Source: Damh-18 sp036275695
Lineage (GTDB): Bacteria; Patescibacteriota; Minisyncoccia; Phycocordibacterales; UBA918
DNA: 29,897 bases
Reading direction: 5' to 3'
Assembly (NCBI GenBank): GCA_036275695.1
Contig: DASUDI010000013.1
Location: 1 to 29,897 of the forward strand
In this document: positions 8,598-16,908 of the stretch, piece by piece
Position numbering within the stretch: the stretch's first letter is position 1
How the letters are laid out: every line of letters starts with the position of its first letter
Notes under the pieces: model-generated
Databases searched by the model: none
Seen by the model: the letters and a program-made list of their open reading frames with translations, nothing else
What the model was told of the DNA's origin: nothing
Program-made: the position numbers and the translations under genes

Positions 8598-9113
8598 ATG
8601 ATAATTATGATGAAGAAAAAAATAGGACAACGAGGATTTACGCTCATCGAGCTCCTTGTAGTGATTGCAATCATTGGTATCCTCGCCTCGGTGGTACTTG
8701 CGTCACTCAACTCAGCGAGAGACAAAGGTTCTGACGCAGCAATTAGGTCATCTCTTAATAACATGCGCGCTCAGGCTGAACTATGGTACGACTCAAATTC
8801 GCAAACGTACGGTAGTACGGCATTTGCTCTAGCAAGTTGCCCCACATCCGCATCGTCAGGAAATATATTTGCTGACACAACCATCATTACGGCATTGGGA
8901 AATGTGATTACAAATGCAGGTGGATCTGCTAATACTCGCTGTTATGCCGGCGGACAAGCGTGGGTAATGTCAGCACAGCTTAAGACAGGAGGTACTGCAG
9001 GAGACGCTATTGTTGATGCGTATTGTGTTGATAGTACTGGTGCGGCAAAGAATTATACATACACCGCAGGTCAAAATATCGCTAACTCAGTAAACGCAAC
9101 TAGGTGTAACTAA
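8598..9113 (+). CDS. type IV prepilin (probable major pilin)
   Basis: 171 residues with a short basic leader ending in Gly13, cut before Phe (RG|FTLIELLVVIAIIGILAS), and Glu at mature position 5. The hydrophobic helix is the classic pilin assembly helix. The globular part has four cysteines (in SCPTS, TRCYA, AYCVD and TRCN at the C-terminus) that could form two disulfides. ATG codons at 8598, 8607 and 8610 are all possible starts; they change only the leader. A strong -10, a structured leader and its own terminator suggest this is the most expressed pilin, but that is inference. Confidence 0.92.
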   Translation: MIIMMKKKIGQRGFTLIELLVVIAIIGILASVVLASLNSARDKGSDAAIRSSLNNMRAQAELWYDSNSQTYGSTAFALASCPTSASSGNIFADTTIITALGNVITNAGGSANTRCYAGGQAWVMSAQLKTGGTAGDAIVDAYCVDSTGAAKNYTYTAGQNIANSVNATRCN

Positions 9114-9135
9114 TTTAGTATTTTTGAAAATAAAT

Positions 9136-9167
9136 AAAAACCCCATATATATATATGGGGTTTTTTT
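9136..9167. terminator. bidirectional terminator between the two pilin genes
   Basis: CCCCATATAT/ATATATGGGG forms a perfect stem with A5 on the left and T7 on the right, so it can end transcription from both convergent pilin genes. Confidence 0.9.
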
Positions 9168-9203
9168 ATTTTCTCTTTGGAAAATATTAAAAAATTGTAA
9201 ATA

Positions 9204-9698
9204 TTAAAAACGATCTTTACAAAGTGTCGTGGCGTTTGATGTCTGCCATGCATTACATCCATAACTTGGACCTGGTCCACGTGTTATGCTACAAAAATTG
9301 CTTCCTGTACCGTCGTATTCAGTATCTATCGCAATAAGCATTGATGCACGATCACTGGATACGCAATAATAATAGCGTGTTCCAGATTCTGACGGCAATT
9401 GATTGAGTGACTTACCTGTTCCTGTATAAAAGTCAGTATTAATATCATTTAAGAAACCCCCAATTCCAGAAGAACCAGGAGAGTTTCCATACAATGGGTA
9501 TACGCCATTGGTACTATAATATAATTCAAGCGCTTTCAGTATCTCGACTGACTGTGTTGATCTTCCTGTGTCTCGACTTTTGACTCTTGCTTGATTTGAT
9601 GCGACTACCACTACTGAGGCGAAAATACCGATGATGGCAATCACCACAAGGAGTTCAATGAGCGTAAAACCACGGTATGCTTTGTTATTGCTATGCAT
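9204..9698 (-). CDS. second type IV prepilin
   Basis: 164 residues. The leader MHSNNKAYRG is cut before FTLIELLVVIAIIGIF. The first part of the mature helix is nearly identical to that of the pilin at 8598, but the globular part differs (YYSTNGVYPLYG motif, typical of pilins and pseudopilins). Four cysteines are present (YYYCVS, NFCSI, YGCNA, TLCKD). It is on the opposite strand, convergent with the first pilin, with its own promoter. It could be an alternative major pilin or a minor pilin; the sequence does not decide. Confidence 0.9.
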   Translation of the reverse strand: MHSNNKAYRGFTLIELLVVIAIIGIFASVVVVASNQARVKSRDTGRSTQSVEILKALELYYSTNGVYPLYGNSPGSSGIGGFLNDINTDFYTGTGKSLNQLPSESGTRYYYCVSSDRASMLIAIDTEYDGTGSNFCSITRGPGPSYGCNAWQTSNATTLCKDRF

Positions 9699-9705
9699 AA
9701 AATTT

Positions 9706-9711
9706 AGTATA
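9706..9711 (-). promoter_or_regulatory. -10 box TATACT, leaderless start of second pilin
   Basis: On the minus strand TATACT is followed by 7 nt and then the ATG at 9698. The predicted transcript starts at the start codon. There is no Shine-Dalgarno. Confidence 0.6.
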
Positions 9712-9814
9712 CCTTATTTATGTAATGATATTAAGGTGTTGTTGATTTGTGTGATTGCATAAGGGTATCTATATTGATGTCTCAGTATGTTACTATATTT
9801 GAAACACATAAGAT

Positions 9815-10633
9815 ATGCTTTCAGTCTACATAACAATTGGTGTGTTCGGAACCATTATTGGAAGTTTTCTTAATGTCGTTATCTACCGTCTTCATACGGG
9901 GCGGTCACTTGATGGGCGCTCACATTGTATGTCTTGCGGTAAGATACTCTCGTGGCGCGAACTATTTCCTGTGTTTTCGTATATGCTGTTACGAGGAAAA
10001 TGTCGAGGATGTGAGGCATATATACCGTCTCGATACTTTGTGGTGGAGGTGCTTACGGGGCTGCTCTTTATGCTCATGTGGCATGTGTTTAGCGGTGATA
10101 TGTTGCTTCTTCTGCTCAATCTCATTCTCGTATCGCTACTTGTGATTATTGCAGTGTACGACGTACGTCATACTATTATCCCCGATGAACTTTCCGTGGG
10201 TGTTGGTGTCATCGCGCTTGCGCACGTGGGATATGGATATGTTATTGAGCAGAATACGTTTGAGATGCTTACGAGCATTGTTGCGGGATTGGGTGCGGGA
10301 GGATTTTTTGCGGGACTTTGGTATCTCTCGAAGGGGAGATGGATTGGTCTTGGCGACGCAAAGCTCGCGCTACCGCTCGGCATCATAGTGGGTCTTGGTG
10401 ATGCATTTTCTATGGTGGTGCTTTCGTTTTGGGTCGGTGCGATTCTCAGTCTGCTAGCGCTTGGTGTGAGGTACCTCGCGAAAAAGTGGAAAACTCATTT
10501 ACGTTTCACAACCTTTCCACGTACAATGGGTAGTGAGATACCCTTTGCACCATTTCTCATACTTGGATTTCTTCTGGTACATGTATTTCAGGTGAATATA
10601 TTCGACATAACATATGCGCTTTTTTTCTGGTAA
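9815..10633 (+). CDS. pilD: prepilin peptidase PilD
   Basis: 272 residues, a multi-pass membrane aspartyl protease that cuts prepilin leaders and methylates the new N-terminus. The N-terminal methylase-type domain has both CxxC pairs (Cys38/41 and Cys63/66). The two catalytic aspartates are in YDVRHTIIPDE (Asp116) and GLGDAKLA (Asp181, the GxGD motif). It would process all six prepilins encoded nearby. It overlaps the next minor-pilin gene by 20 nt, so the two are co-expressed. Confidence 0.95.
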   Translation: MLSVYITIGVFGTIIGSFLNVVIYRLHTGRSLDGRSHCMSCGKILSWRELFPVFSYMLLRGKCRGCEAYIPSRYFVVEVLTGLLFMLMWHVFSGDMLLLLLNLILVSLLVIIAVYDVRHTIIPDELSVGVGVIALAHVGYGYVIEQNTFEMLTSIVAGLGAGGFFAGLWYLSKGRWIGLGDAKLALPLGIIVGLGDAFSMVVLSFWVGAILSLLALGVRYLAKKWKTHLRFTTFPRTMGSEIPFAPFLILGFLLVHVFQVNIFDITYALFFW

Positions 10634-11255
10634 AGAACACCAATATCCTTTATGTAGTAGAGGATTTACAATTATTGAACTGCTTATAGTAGCCGCGATT
10701 ATTGCGATTATTACGAGTCTGGTACTCGTTAAGTATGTTTCGTTTGATAGCACTATTCTTTTGAAAGGTGAGGCGTATGAGATCGCATTGTTACTTCGTG
10801 AGACACAGGTACGGTCGGTGAGTTCATATAGGAATACCGAGGGCGGAGATTTGGATGAACAATTTAATTATCCCTACGGAGTATCATTTGATACTGCAAC
10901 CCCTGGTTCATATGTGATGTTTTTGTATGAAGATACAGATAAAAATGTTGTTCCAGAGTATCCGCATGCTGATGCGGTGAAAATTATGGAGTATAATCTC
11001 CCTGAATCAATGGAGATTATTGAATTGTGTTACAAACTCTTAGGTAGCGGTACATGTACTTCAACCGATAAAATTGATATCTCTTTTAGGAGACCAGAAT
11101 TTCAATCAATTTTTAAGACTGGTTATCCTGATCCTGGATCCGGTATCATTGAAAAGGTACAAATTAAAATACACGCAACACGACCAGGCGCAGGTACGGG
11201 CGTATTTGTCGTTGAGGTATCAAAGTTAGGCCAAATTTCAGTATATAGAGAATAA
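10614..11255 (+). CDS. minor prepilin, GspH/FimU-like
   Basis: 213 residues. The leader ends SRG and the mature part starts FTIIELLIVAAIIAIITS with Glu5. The helix is followed by a GspH-type arrangement in which a second helix carries LLLRETQVRSVSS. Two cysteines (ELCYKL and GTCTS) could form a disulfide. It overlaps the pilD end by 20 nt and is followed after 1 nt by the next minor pilin. As first of four minor prepilins it would sit in the priming complex at the pilus tip. Confidence 0.8.
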   Translation: MRFFSGKEHQYPLCSRGFTIIELLIVAAIIAIITSLVLVKYVSFDSTILLKGEAYEIALLLRETQVRSVSSYRNTEGGDLDEQFNYPYGVSFDTATPGSYVMFLYEDTDKNVVPEYPHADAVKIMEYNLPESMEIIELCYKLLGSGTCTSTDKIDISFRRPEFQSIFKTGYPDPGSGIIEKVQIKIHATRPGAGTGVFVVEVSKLGQISVYRE

Positions 11256-11256
11256 T

Positions 11257-11868
11257 ATGAAAAAAAATCACTATAAAGTAACCACAAAAGGATTTACGCT
11301 TGTAGAGATGCTCGTATCGCTAGGGTTATTTTCGGTGGTCATTACGATAGGTATTGGTACACTTCTCGTGATGGTTGATGTAAACGCTAAGGCTCAGGCG
11401 GTGTATTCTTCAGCAACCAATCTGTCATACGCGCTTGATTTAATGACACGTGAATTACGTACGGGGTATCACTATTATTGTACACAGAAAGATCCAAGTG
11501 ACATTGATTTTGATACTGTTGCACCAGTATATGATACAAACGATTGTACGTCATCGGATAATGCAAATTTTATTACATTTGTACGCGAGAAGGATGGTGT
11601 GCAGTTTGGGTATCGTATCAATAATGAGGTCATAGAACAGTATGAGGACACTTTGGGTGAGTGGATTCCTATCACATCGGATAAGGATGTGAGTATAGAT
11701 ACGTTAAAGTTTATTGTGCTCGGTAGTGATACCTATGATGTTGTTAATGATGAGGATCAGCCGACAATTGAGATATTTATAGAAGGCCGATTTAATAATG
11801 GTCTAGAGACTGATACAGAGTTTAGTGTGCAAACACATATTGTGCAGCACAGGCTTGATATTTATTAA
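11257..11868 (+). CDS. minor prepilin, PilW/GspJ-like
   Basis: 203 residues. Leader MKKNHYKVTTKG, cut before FTLVEMLVSLGLFSVVITIG, with Glu5. The LVEMLVSLGLF form and the long beta-rich C-terminal part are typical of GspJ/PilW. The core has ALDLMTRELRTGYHYYC near residues 58-75, also usual in this group. It is second in the minor-pilin operon, 1 nt after the GspH-like gene and 2 nt before the next. Confidence 0.8.
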   Translation: MKKNHYKVTTKGFTLVEMLVSLGLFSVVITIGIGTLLVMVDVNAKAQAVYSSATNLSYALDLMTRELRTGYHYYCTQKDPSDIDFDTVAPVYDTNDCTSSDNANFITFVREKDGVQFGYRINNEVIEQYEDTLGEWIPITSDKDVSIDTLKFIVLGSDTYDVVNDEDQPTIEIFIEGRFNNGLETDTEFSVQTHIVQHRLDIY

Positions 11869-11870
11869 TA

Positions 11871-12479
11871 ATGTACATTAAAGAAAGTATGTATTGTATC
11901 TCAAATAAAAACATATCAGGATTTACTCTTGTTGAGACACTCGTAGCAATATCGATTCTGCTTTTGGTGATTGTTGGTCCAATCACTATCGCGCAAAAGG
12001 GGATACGAAATGCATATTTTGCCAATGAACAGTTTACTGCGGTATTTCTTGCTCAGGAAGCTATTGAATCAGTGCGACAACTTCGTGACGCAGATGGGCT
12101 TGATGCGTATGATAAGCTTTTGAATAGCGTAGCGGGCGCGGATACATGGAATGAAATGGATTCATTTGCTGATACGTGTGACGATGAAAACTGCGCGTAT
12201 ATGCGTGGTGAAAATCCACTTTTTCGTCCATGCAGTGATTCATTCGCAAATAATTGTGAAGTGACGCGGTCAGTGTCTGATGGAACGCTTGGGCACAATC
12301 CAAGTGCAGATGACACACAATTTACGCGTCACGTCCGCGTAACCGATATGGTATCGGTTGGTGCTGATGTTGTGGGTATACAGGTGAGGGTAACGGTGAC
12401 ATGGAATGCGGTAAATCTTGGAACTCGTAGCGTGGTATTCCAGACATGGATATATGATCAGTATAAACGCTATGAGTAA
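11871..12479 (+). CDS. minor prepilin, PilV/GspI-like
   Basis: 202 residues. Cleavage is predicted after Gly in NKNISG, before FTLVETLVAISILLLVIVG. The segment FLAQEAIESVRQLRDADG is characteristic of PilV/GspI minor pilins. An ATG 18 nt downstream (11889) would give a leader of 11 residues instead of 17 and cannot be excluded. At least five cysteines lie between residues about 100 and 130 (TCDDENC, PCSDS, NCEVT), which may stabilise the globular domain. Confidence 0.8.
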   Translation: MYIKESMYCISNKNISGFTLVETLVAISILLLVIVGPITIAQKGIRNAYFANEQFTAVFLAQEAIESVRQLRDADGLDAYDKLLNSVAGADTWNEMDSFADTCDDENCAYMRGENPLFRPCSDSFANNCEVTRSVSDGTLGHNPSADDTQFTRHVRVTDMVSVGADVVGIQVRVTVTWNAVNLGTRSVVFQTWIYDQYKRYE

Positions 12480-12494
12480 GTAACCTAAATAAGT

Positions 12495-13091
12495 ATGTCT
12501 ACACATAATGTAAAAATAAATTCAAAAAATGACGGTATGGCACTTTTGGTGACGCTACTCACGGTGACGGTGCTCATTGCTATAAGTATTTCTATGCTCA
12601 ACATTACCTTAAAGCAGTATCAACTTTCAGGAATAACTTTTACCTCAGAGATTGCGTTTCAAGCAGCAAGTGCGGGTATGGAGTGCGCGCAGTATCTTGA
12701 TTTCTTACATTCGGTATATGATGTTGGTGCTACTCGCACATTAGTGCAATGTTTTGGTGTGAATTCAACGCCAACGTTTCCTAACGGTGACGATAACACT
12801 AATACCTTGGTAGATTCAGGAGAGGGGCAACATGCGGAATATGAGTGGGGTAACCCACAGGTCTGCACCCATGTAAGCGTATATAAATTCTATGATACCT
12901 CAAGCAGTATTCCAATGGATTTACCTTCTGGCGAAAATATGGATATTGATAGGAATAGTGATGGCAATCCAGATCCGTGCCCACAAGGTTCGGTGTGTAC
13001 GGTGATCCAGTCGCGTGGGTACAATGTTCCGTGTACAAGTATCAACACTGATGCACGGGTTGTGGAGCGTGAGTATACTCAGGTATACTAG
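12495..13091 (+). CDS. minor pilin, PilX/GspK-like
   Basis: 198 residues. The N-terminus is SKNDGMALLVTLLTVTVLIAISISML: a Gly cleavage site followed by a hydrophobic helix without Glu5, which is the GspK/PilX pattern and differs from the other five prepilins here. The body is rich in Asn/Asp and cysteine (ECAQ, QCFG, VCTH, PCPQGSVC, PCTS). PilX/GspK proteins cap the minor-pilin complex. Its stop codon overlaps the predicted ligA promoter, so the pilus locus ends here. Confidence 0.75.
   Translation: MSTHNVKINSKNDGMALLVTLLTVTVLIAISISMLNITLKQYQLSGITFTSEIAFQAASAGMECAQYLDFLHSVYDVGATRTLVQCFGVNSTPTFPNGDDNTNTLVDSGEGQHAEYEWGNPQVCTHVSVYKFYDTSSSIPMDLPSGENMDIDRNSDGNPDPCPQGSVCTVIQSRGYNVPCTSINTDARVVEREYTQVY
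13084..13089 (+). promoter_or_regulatory. -10 box TATACT, leaderless ligA start
   Basis: TATACT ends 6 nt before the ligA ATG and overlaps the last codons of the upstream gene. TTGTGG at 13060-13065 is a possible -35 with 18-nt spacing. A second TATACT lies at 13074-13079. Confidence 0.6.
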
Positions 13092-13095
13092 TGCA

Positions 13096-15150
13096 ATGGA
13101 GCATATACCGAAGCAGGTTGTGGAGCGCGCGCAAGAATTGCGCGCGCTCATTATCAAACATCGTGAACACTACTATCTCCATGATGCACCACAGATTAGT
13201 GATGAGGTGTATGATTCGCTTGAGCGAGAATTGCGCGAATTGGTGACGAAATACCCTACGTTGGGCGCGGTTGCTGATGTGCTTGAATCGGTTGGTGGTG
13301 AGACGACAGGCGCGTTTCAAAAAGTGACACACACCGTACGGCAATGGTCATTTGATAATGTTTTTTCTGATGAAGAGTTACGTGCGTGGGAAGATCGACT
13401 TTTGCGCCTACTTTCAAAATCAGGTATCGCGCGGAGTCAGGTGCAGTATGTGAGCGAACACAAGATTGATGGACTTAAATTGATTGTTGCGTATGAGCGA
13501 GGTATTTTGAAACAAGCAACAACCCGTGGTGATGGAGCGGTGGGGGAGGATGTGACGCACACCGCGCGAGTGATTCATGATGTGCCTAAAAAATTAACCC
13601 ACCCCGTTTCTCTTATTGCGGTAGGGGAGGTGTGGCTCTCGGAAAAGGAGTTTGAGCGTATTAACGCAGAGCGCGCAAAGAGAGGTGAGGTGCTTTTTGC
13701 GAATCCACGCAACGCAGCCGCAGGTTCGGTAAGACAGCTCGATCCAGAGGTGGCGAAGAAGCGCAAGCTCTCATTTTTTGCCTACGACCTTGATTATCTC
13801 GATGAGCGTACGTGGAGCGCGGGAGTGCCCACAACCCAAATGGGAGAGCTTGCGCTTCTTGCATCTCTCGGATTTACGGTAAATCCACATGCAAAACTTT
13901 GTAAAAATATTGACGAAGCGGTTCGCGAGTACCATAGGTGGGTGCCGAAACGTACTTCGGTATCCTATGGTATGGACGGAACAGTGCTTAAAGTGAATGA
14001 GGTCGCGCACCAAAAACTTTTAGGTTATACCGCAAAATCCCCGCGCTTCGGTATTGCCTACAAATTCCCTTCAGAAGAAGCCACTACGGTTGTTGAGGAT
14101 ATTGTGTTGCAGGTGGGGCGTACAGGTGTGCTTACTCCTGTGGCGCATTTGCGCCCTGTTCGTATTGCGGGGTCGGTTGTCTCGCGCGCGACTTTACATA
14201 ATGAAGATCACATCAAGTCGCTTGATGTGCGCGTGGGTGATACGGTCATTCTCCATAAGTCGGGCGATGTTATTCCTGAGATACTGAGTGTTATACCAAC
14301 GCTTCGTCCCAAGCATGCGAAGCCGTATGTCTTTCCACAGAAGGTCGCTGAGTGTGGAGGTGATGGCAGTATTGAGCGTGTTCCGGGTACGGCTGCATAT
14401 CGGTGTGTAGCAAGACATTCTGATACACTCCTCCGTAAACGCTTGTATTATTTTGTGTCAAAAACTGCCTTTAACATGGACGGTATTGGACCACGGGTTA
14501 TCGATCAGTTGCTTGCGCACAACTACATTACCAATGGTGCCGATTTATTTACTCTTACCGAAGATGATTTTCTTGCCCTTGAAGGTTTTAAGGAAAAATC
14601 CGCCCATAATGCGGTACAGGCAATACAAAAAGCTCGTGAAGTGCCACTGCACCGTTTTCTTGTCGCGCTCTCAATTGAGCATGTGGGTGAAGAAACAGCC
14701 CGTGTTGTTGCAGATGCATTTGGTACGTTTGAGTCAATATACAACGCTGATGAAGAGACACTTGCGCAGGTGTATGGCGTGGGAAATATAGTGGCACATT
14801 CTCTGTACTCATGGCTTCATGATCCTCTCCATGCAACATATATTGCGAGCCTTCGCGCGCATGTCAGCATACAGAATCCTCAAAAACAGAGTAGGCAAAC
14901 GTCAGAAATTACGGGTATTACGGGCAAGACTTGTGTGTTTACCGGTACACTTCCCACACTCGGACGCACCGAAGCAGAAGAGATGGCGCGTGCCGCGGGC
15001 GCGGTGGTTACAAGCACTGTCTCTCGAAAGACTGATTACGTTATTGTAGGTGAGGACGCGGGCTCAAAGGCAAAAAAAGCGCGCACGCTCGGTGTCACCA
15101 TTCTTGATGAACAAGCATTTCGCGCGTTACTTCAAAAGCCTGTGAAATAG
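13096..15150 (+). CDS. ligA: NAD-dependent DNA ligase LigA
   Basis: 684 residues. Order of domains: Ia domain (about 1-80, YYLHDAPQISDEVYDSL), adenylation domain with Lys123 in KIDG, OB fold, zinc-finger region, helix-hairpin-helix domain (about 455-590) and C-terminal BRCT (about 605-682, GKTCVFTGTLPTLGRTEAE). It seals nicks in replication and repair using NAD. The zinc finger is eroded: the CPxC pair reads VAEC and the second pair reads RCVARHSD, leaving two of the four cysteines. The start at 13096 is preferred because conserved sequence begins there and TATACT lies 6 nt upstream; a longer in-frame reading from 13015 has no conserved residues. Confidence 0.95.
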   Translation: MEHIPKQVVERAQELRALIIKHREHYYLHDAPQISDEVYDSLERELRELVTKYPTLGAVADVLESVGGETTGAFQKVTHTVRQWSFDNVFSDEELRAWEDRLLRLLSKSGIARSQVQYVSEHKIDGLKLIVAYERGILKQATTRGDGAVGEDVTHTARVIHDVPKKLTHPVSLIAVGEVWLSEKEFERINAERAKRGEVLFANPRNAAAGSVRQLDPEVAKKRKLSFFAYDLDYLDERTWSAGVPTTQMGELALLASLGFTVNPHAKLCKNIDEAVREYHRWVPKRTSVSYGMDGTVLKVNEVAHQKLLGYTAKSPRFGIAYKFPSEEATTVVEDIVLQVGRTGVLTPVAHLRPVRIAGSVVSRATLHNEDHIKSLDVRVGDTVILHKSGDVIPEILSVIPTLRPKHAKPYVFPQKVAECGGDGSIERVPGTAAYRCVARHSDTLLRKRLYYFVSKTAFNMDGIGPRVIDQLLAHNYITNGADLFTLTEDDFLALEGFKEKSAHNAVQAIQKAREVPLHRFLVALSIEHVGEETARVVADAFGTFESIYNADEETLAQVYGVGNIVAHSLYSWLHDPLHATYIASLRAHVSIQNPQKQSRQTSEITGITGKTCVFTGTLPTLGRTEAEEMARAAGAVVTSTVSRKTDYVIVGEDAGSKAKKARTLGVTILDEQAFRALLQKPVK

Positions 15151-15153
15151 TGA

Positions 15154-15159
15154 TAGAGT
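15154..15159 (+). promoter_or_regulatory. possible -10 for gatC
   Basis: TAGAGT ends 6 nt before the gatC ATG in the short gap after ligA. It has the same spacing as the TATACT starts but is a weaker match. Confidence 0.3.
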
Positions 15160-15165
15160 ATCACC

Positions 15166-15459
15166 ATGAAAAAAGAAGACATTAAACACTTGGCATATCT
15201 CTCGCGTATTGCTATTTCGGATACCGAGGCAGACGCATTTGCGGAGAGTATTACTGAGATTTTGGGGTACGTGGGAGAGATACAAAAAATTACGGGTGAG
15301 CGCGCCCCCACAAAAGAGGTTGGTGTACTCTATAATGTAATGCGCGAAGATGGAGAGGCGCACGAAGGAGGATTATATACCGAAGATTTACTCAGCGCTG
15401 CTCCGGAGCGCGATGGGCACTATGTCGCGGTGAAGAAAATTATTACCAATAAATCGTAG
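15166..15459 (+). CDS. gatC: amidotransferase subunit GatC
   Basis: 97 residues, normal GatC size. The start KKEDIKHLAYLSRIAISDTEA and the middle FAESITEILGYVGEIQKI match the family, as does the loop with NVMREDGEAHEGG. GatC is the small subunit that stabilises GatA in the GatCAB complex, which amidates Glu-tRNA(Gln) and Asp-tRNA(Asn). gatA follows after 4 nt. gatB is not in the window. Confidence 0.93.
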   Translation: MKKEDIKHLAYLSRIAISDTEADAFAESITEILGYVGEIQKITGERAPTKEVGVLYNVMREDGEAHEGGLYTEDLLSAAPERDGHYVAVKKIITNKS

Positions 15460-15463
15460 TTGT

Positions 15464-16888
15464 ATGCATACCATCACCACGCTTCGAAAAAAGTTTATTG
15501 AGGGAACGTACACGCCACTCAATGCGTACGATGACATGCGCGCGCGCGTAGATACGCTCAACCCAGACATCAACGCGTTTATTGATGTTTTTGAAGAAGC
15601 CCGCGGTGACGCGGAGGAGGCAACAAAACGATTTGCGACTGAGGGCGAAAACGCACCCATGCTTCTCGGACAACCGCTCGCCGTCAAGAACAACATTCTC
15701 ATAAAAGGCAAACGCGCTACTGCCGCATCTAAAATGCTTGAACACTATGTCGCCTCATACGATGCTACGGTCATGGCACGCATTAAAGCGCACGCGCCAG
15801 TATTGGTGGGTACCACCAATATGGACGAATTTGCCATGGGTGGCTCGACAGAAAACTCTGCGTTTGGTCCTACTAAAAATCCCGTAGATACCACGCGTGT
15901 ACCCGGGGGGTCTTCTGGTGGCTCTGCGGCGGCTGTGGCAATGGGCGCCGCGGTTGCGGCGCTTGGTACCGACACTGGCGGATCAGTGAGACAACCGGCG
16001 AGTTTTTGTGGGCTTGTAGGATATAAGCCGACATATGGAGCGATTTCACGATATGGGCTTATTGCGATGGGGTCATCACTCGATCAGGCGGGTATGTTTA
16101 CCAATTCGGTACGTGACAATGAAATTCTTTTTGAGGTGATGGCAGGAAAAGACGCGTACGATGCCACCACTATACACAAAGATACCTATCCCGTGGTGCC
16201 ATCCAAGGACACTTATCGCATTGGGGTGCCGCGCGATTTTCTTTCTATCGGCATGGACGCGGACGTACTCGCTGTGTTTGATAGAGAGATTGCGCGCCTT
16301 GCCGCTCTTGGGTACGATATAGTCGATGTATCGCTCCCTCTCATGAAGCAGGGTCTCGCTGCGTATTATATTGTGATGCCCGCCGAGGTTTCATCAAATC
16401 TTGCGCGGTATGACGGTATGCGATATGGACTACGAGTTGAAGGTGAAACGCTTCTGGAAGACTATACCCGCACGCGTGCTGAGGGATTTGGAAGCGAGGT
16501 GAAGCGTCGTATATTGCTCGGTACGTACGTTTTATCCGCAGGCTACTACGACGCGTTCTACGGAAAGGCAGAAATGGTGCGTTCATTGATGCGCGCCGAG
16601 CTTGAAGCAGTCTATAAGGATGTAGACATCATTATGACCCCTACCGCGCCAACACCCGCTTTCAAGCTCGGCGAAAAAAATAACCCTCTCGCGATGTATC
16701 TCGCGGATATCTTTACCGTCCCCGTCAATCTCACCGGTGTTCCTGCTATTTCTATCCCCGCATGTACCGTGGAAAGGGAGGGTGTAACACTTCCAGTTGG
16801 GGTACAATATATAGCACCACATGCAGGTGACGCGCGCCTCTTTGATTTTGGAAAAAAGATTTATGACGATGTGCGCGGTATTGCCTAG
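15464..16888 (+). CDS. gatA: amidotransferase subunit GatA
   Basis: 474 residues, amidase-signature family. The Ser-cis-Ser-Lys triad is visible as Lys75 (AVKNNI), Ser150 (GGSSGGS) and Ser174 (GTDTGGSVRQPA); each is 4 residues before its counterpart in well-studied GatA proteins (Lys79, Ser154, Ser178), so the core is intact. GatA hydrolyses glutamine and feeds ammonia to GatB. The gene has many GCGC words, like ligA and gatC and unlike the genes after 24000. A tRNA-Gln(CTG) gene lies further on at 23900. Confidence 0.96.
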   Translation: MHTITTLRKKFIEGTYTPLNAYDDMRARVDTLNPDINAFIDVFEEARGDAEEATKRFATEGENAPMLLGQPLAVKNNILIKGKRATAASKMLEHYVASYDATVMARIKAHAPVLVGTTNMDEFAMGGSTENSAFGPTKNPVDTTRVPGGSSGGSAAAVAMGAAVAALGTDTGGSVRQPASFCGLVGYKPTYGAISRYGLIAMGSSLDQAGMFTNSVRDNEILFEVMAGKDAYDATTIHKDTYPVVPSKDTYRIGVPRDFLSIGMDADVLAVFDREIARLAALGYDIVDVSLPLMKQGLAAYYIVMPAEVSSNLARYDGMRYGLRVEGETLLEDYTRTRAEGFGSEVKRRILLGTYVLSAGYYDAFYGKAEMVRSLMRAELEAVYKDVDIIMTPTAPTPAFKLGEKNNPLAMYLADIFTVPVNLTGVPAISIPACTVEREGVTLPVGVQYIAPHAGDARLFDFGKKIYDDVRGIA

Positions 16889-16908
16889 ATGGGTGACACT
16901 GACACTAT

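Noticed and set aside
13015..13095. N-terminal extension of ligA
   Set aside because: It overlaps the minor-pilin gene, shows no LigA homology and precedes the TATACT promoter.
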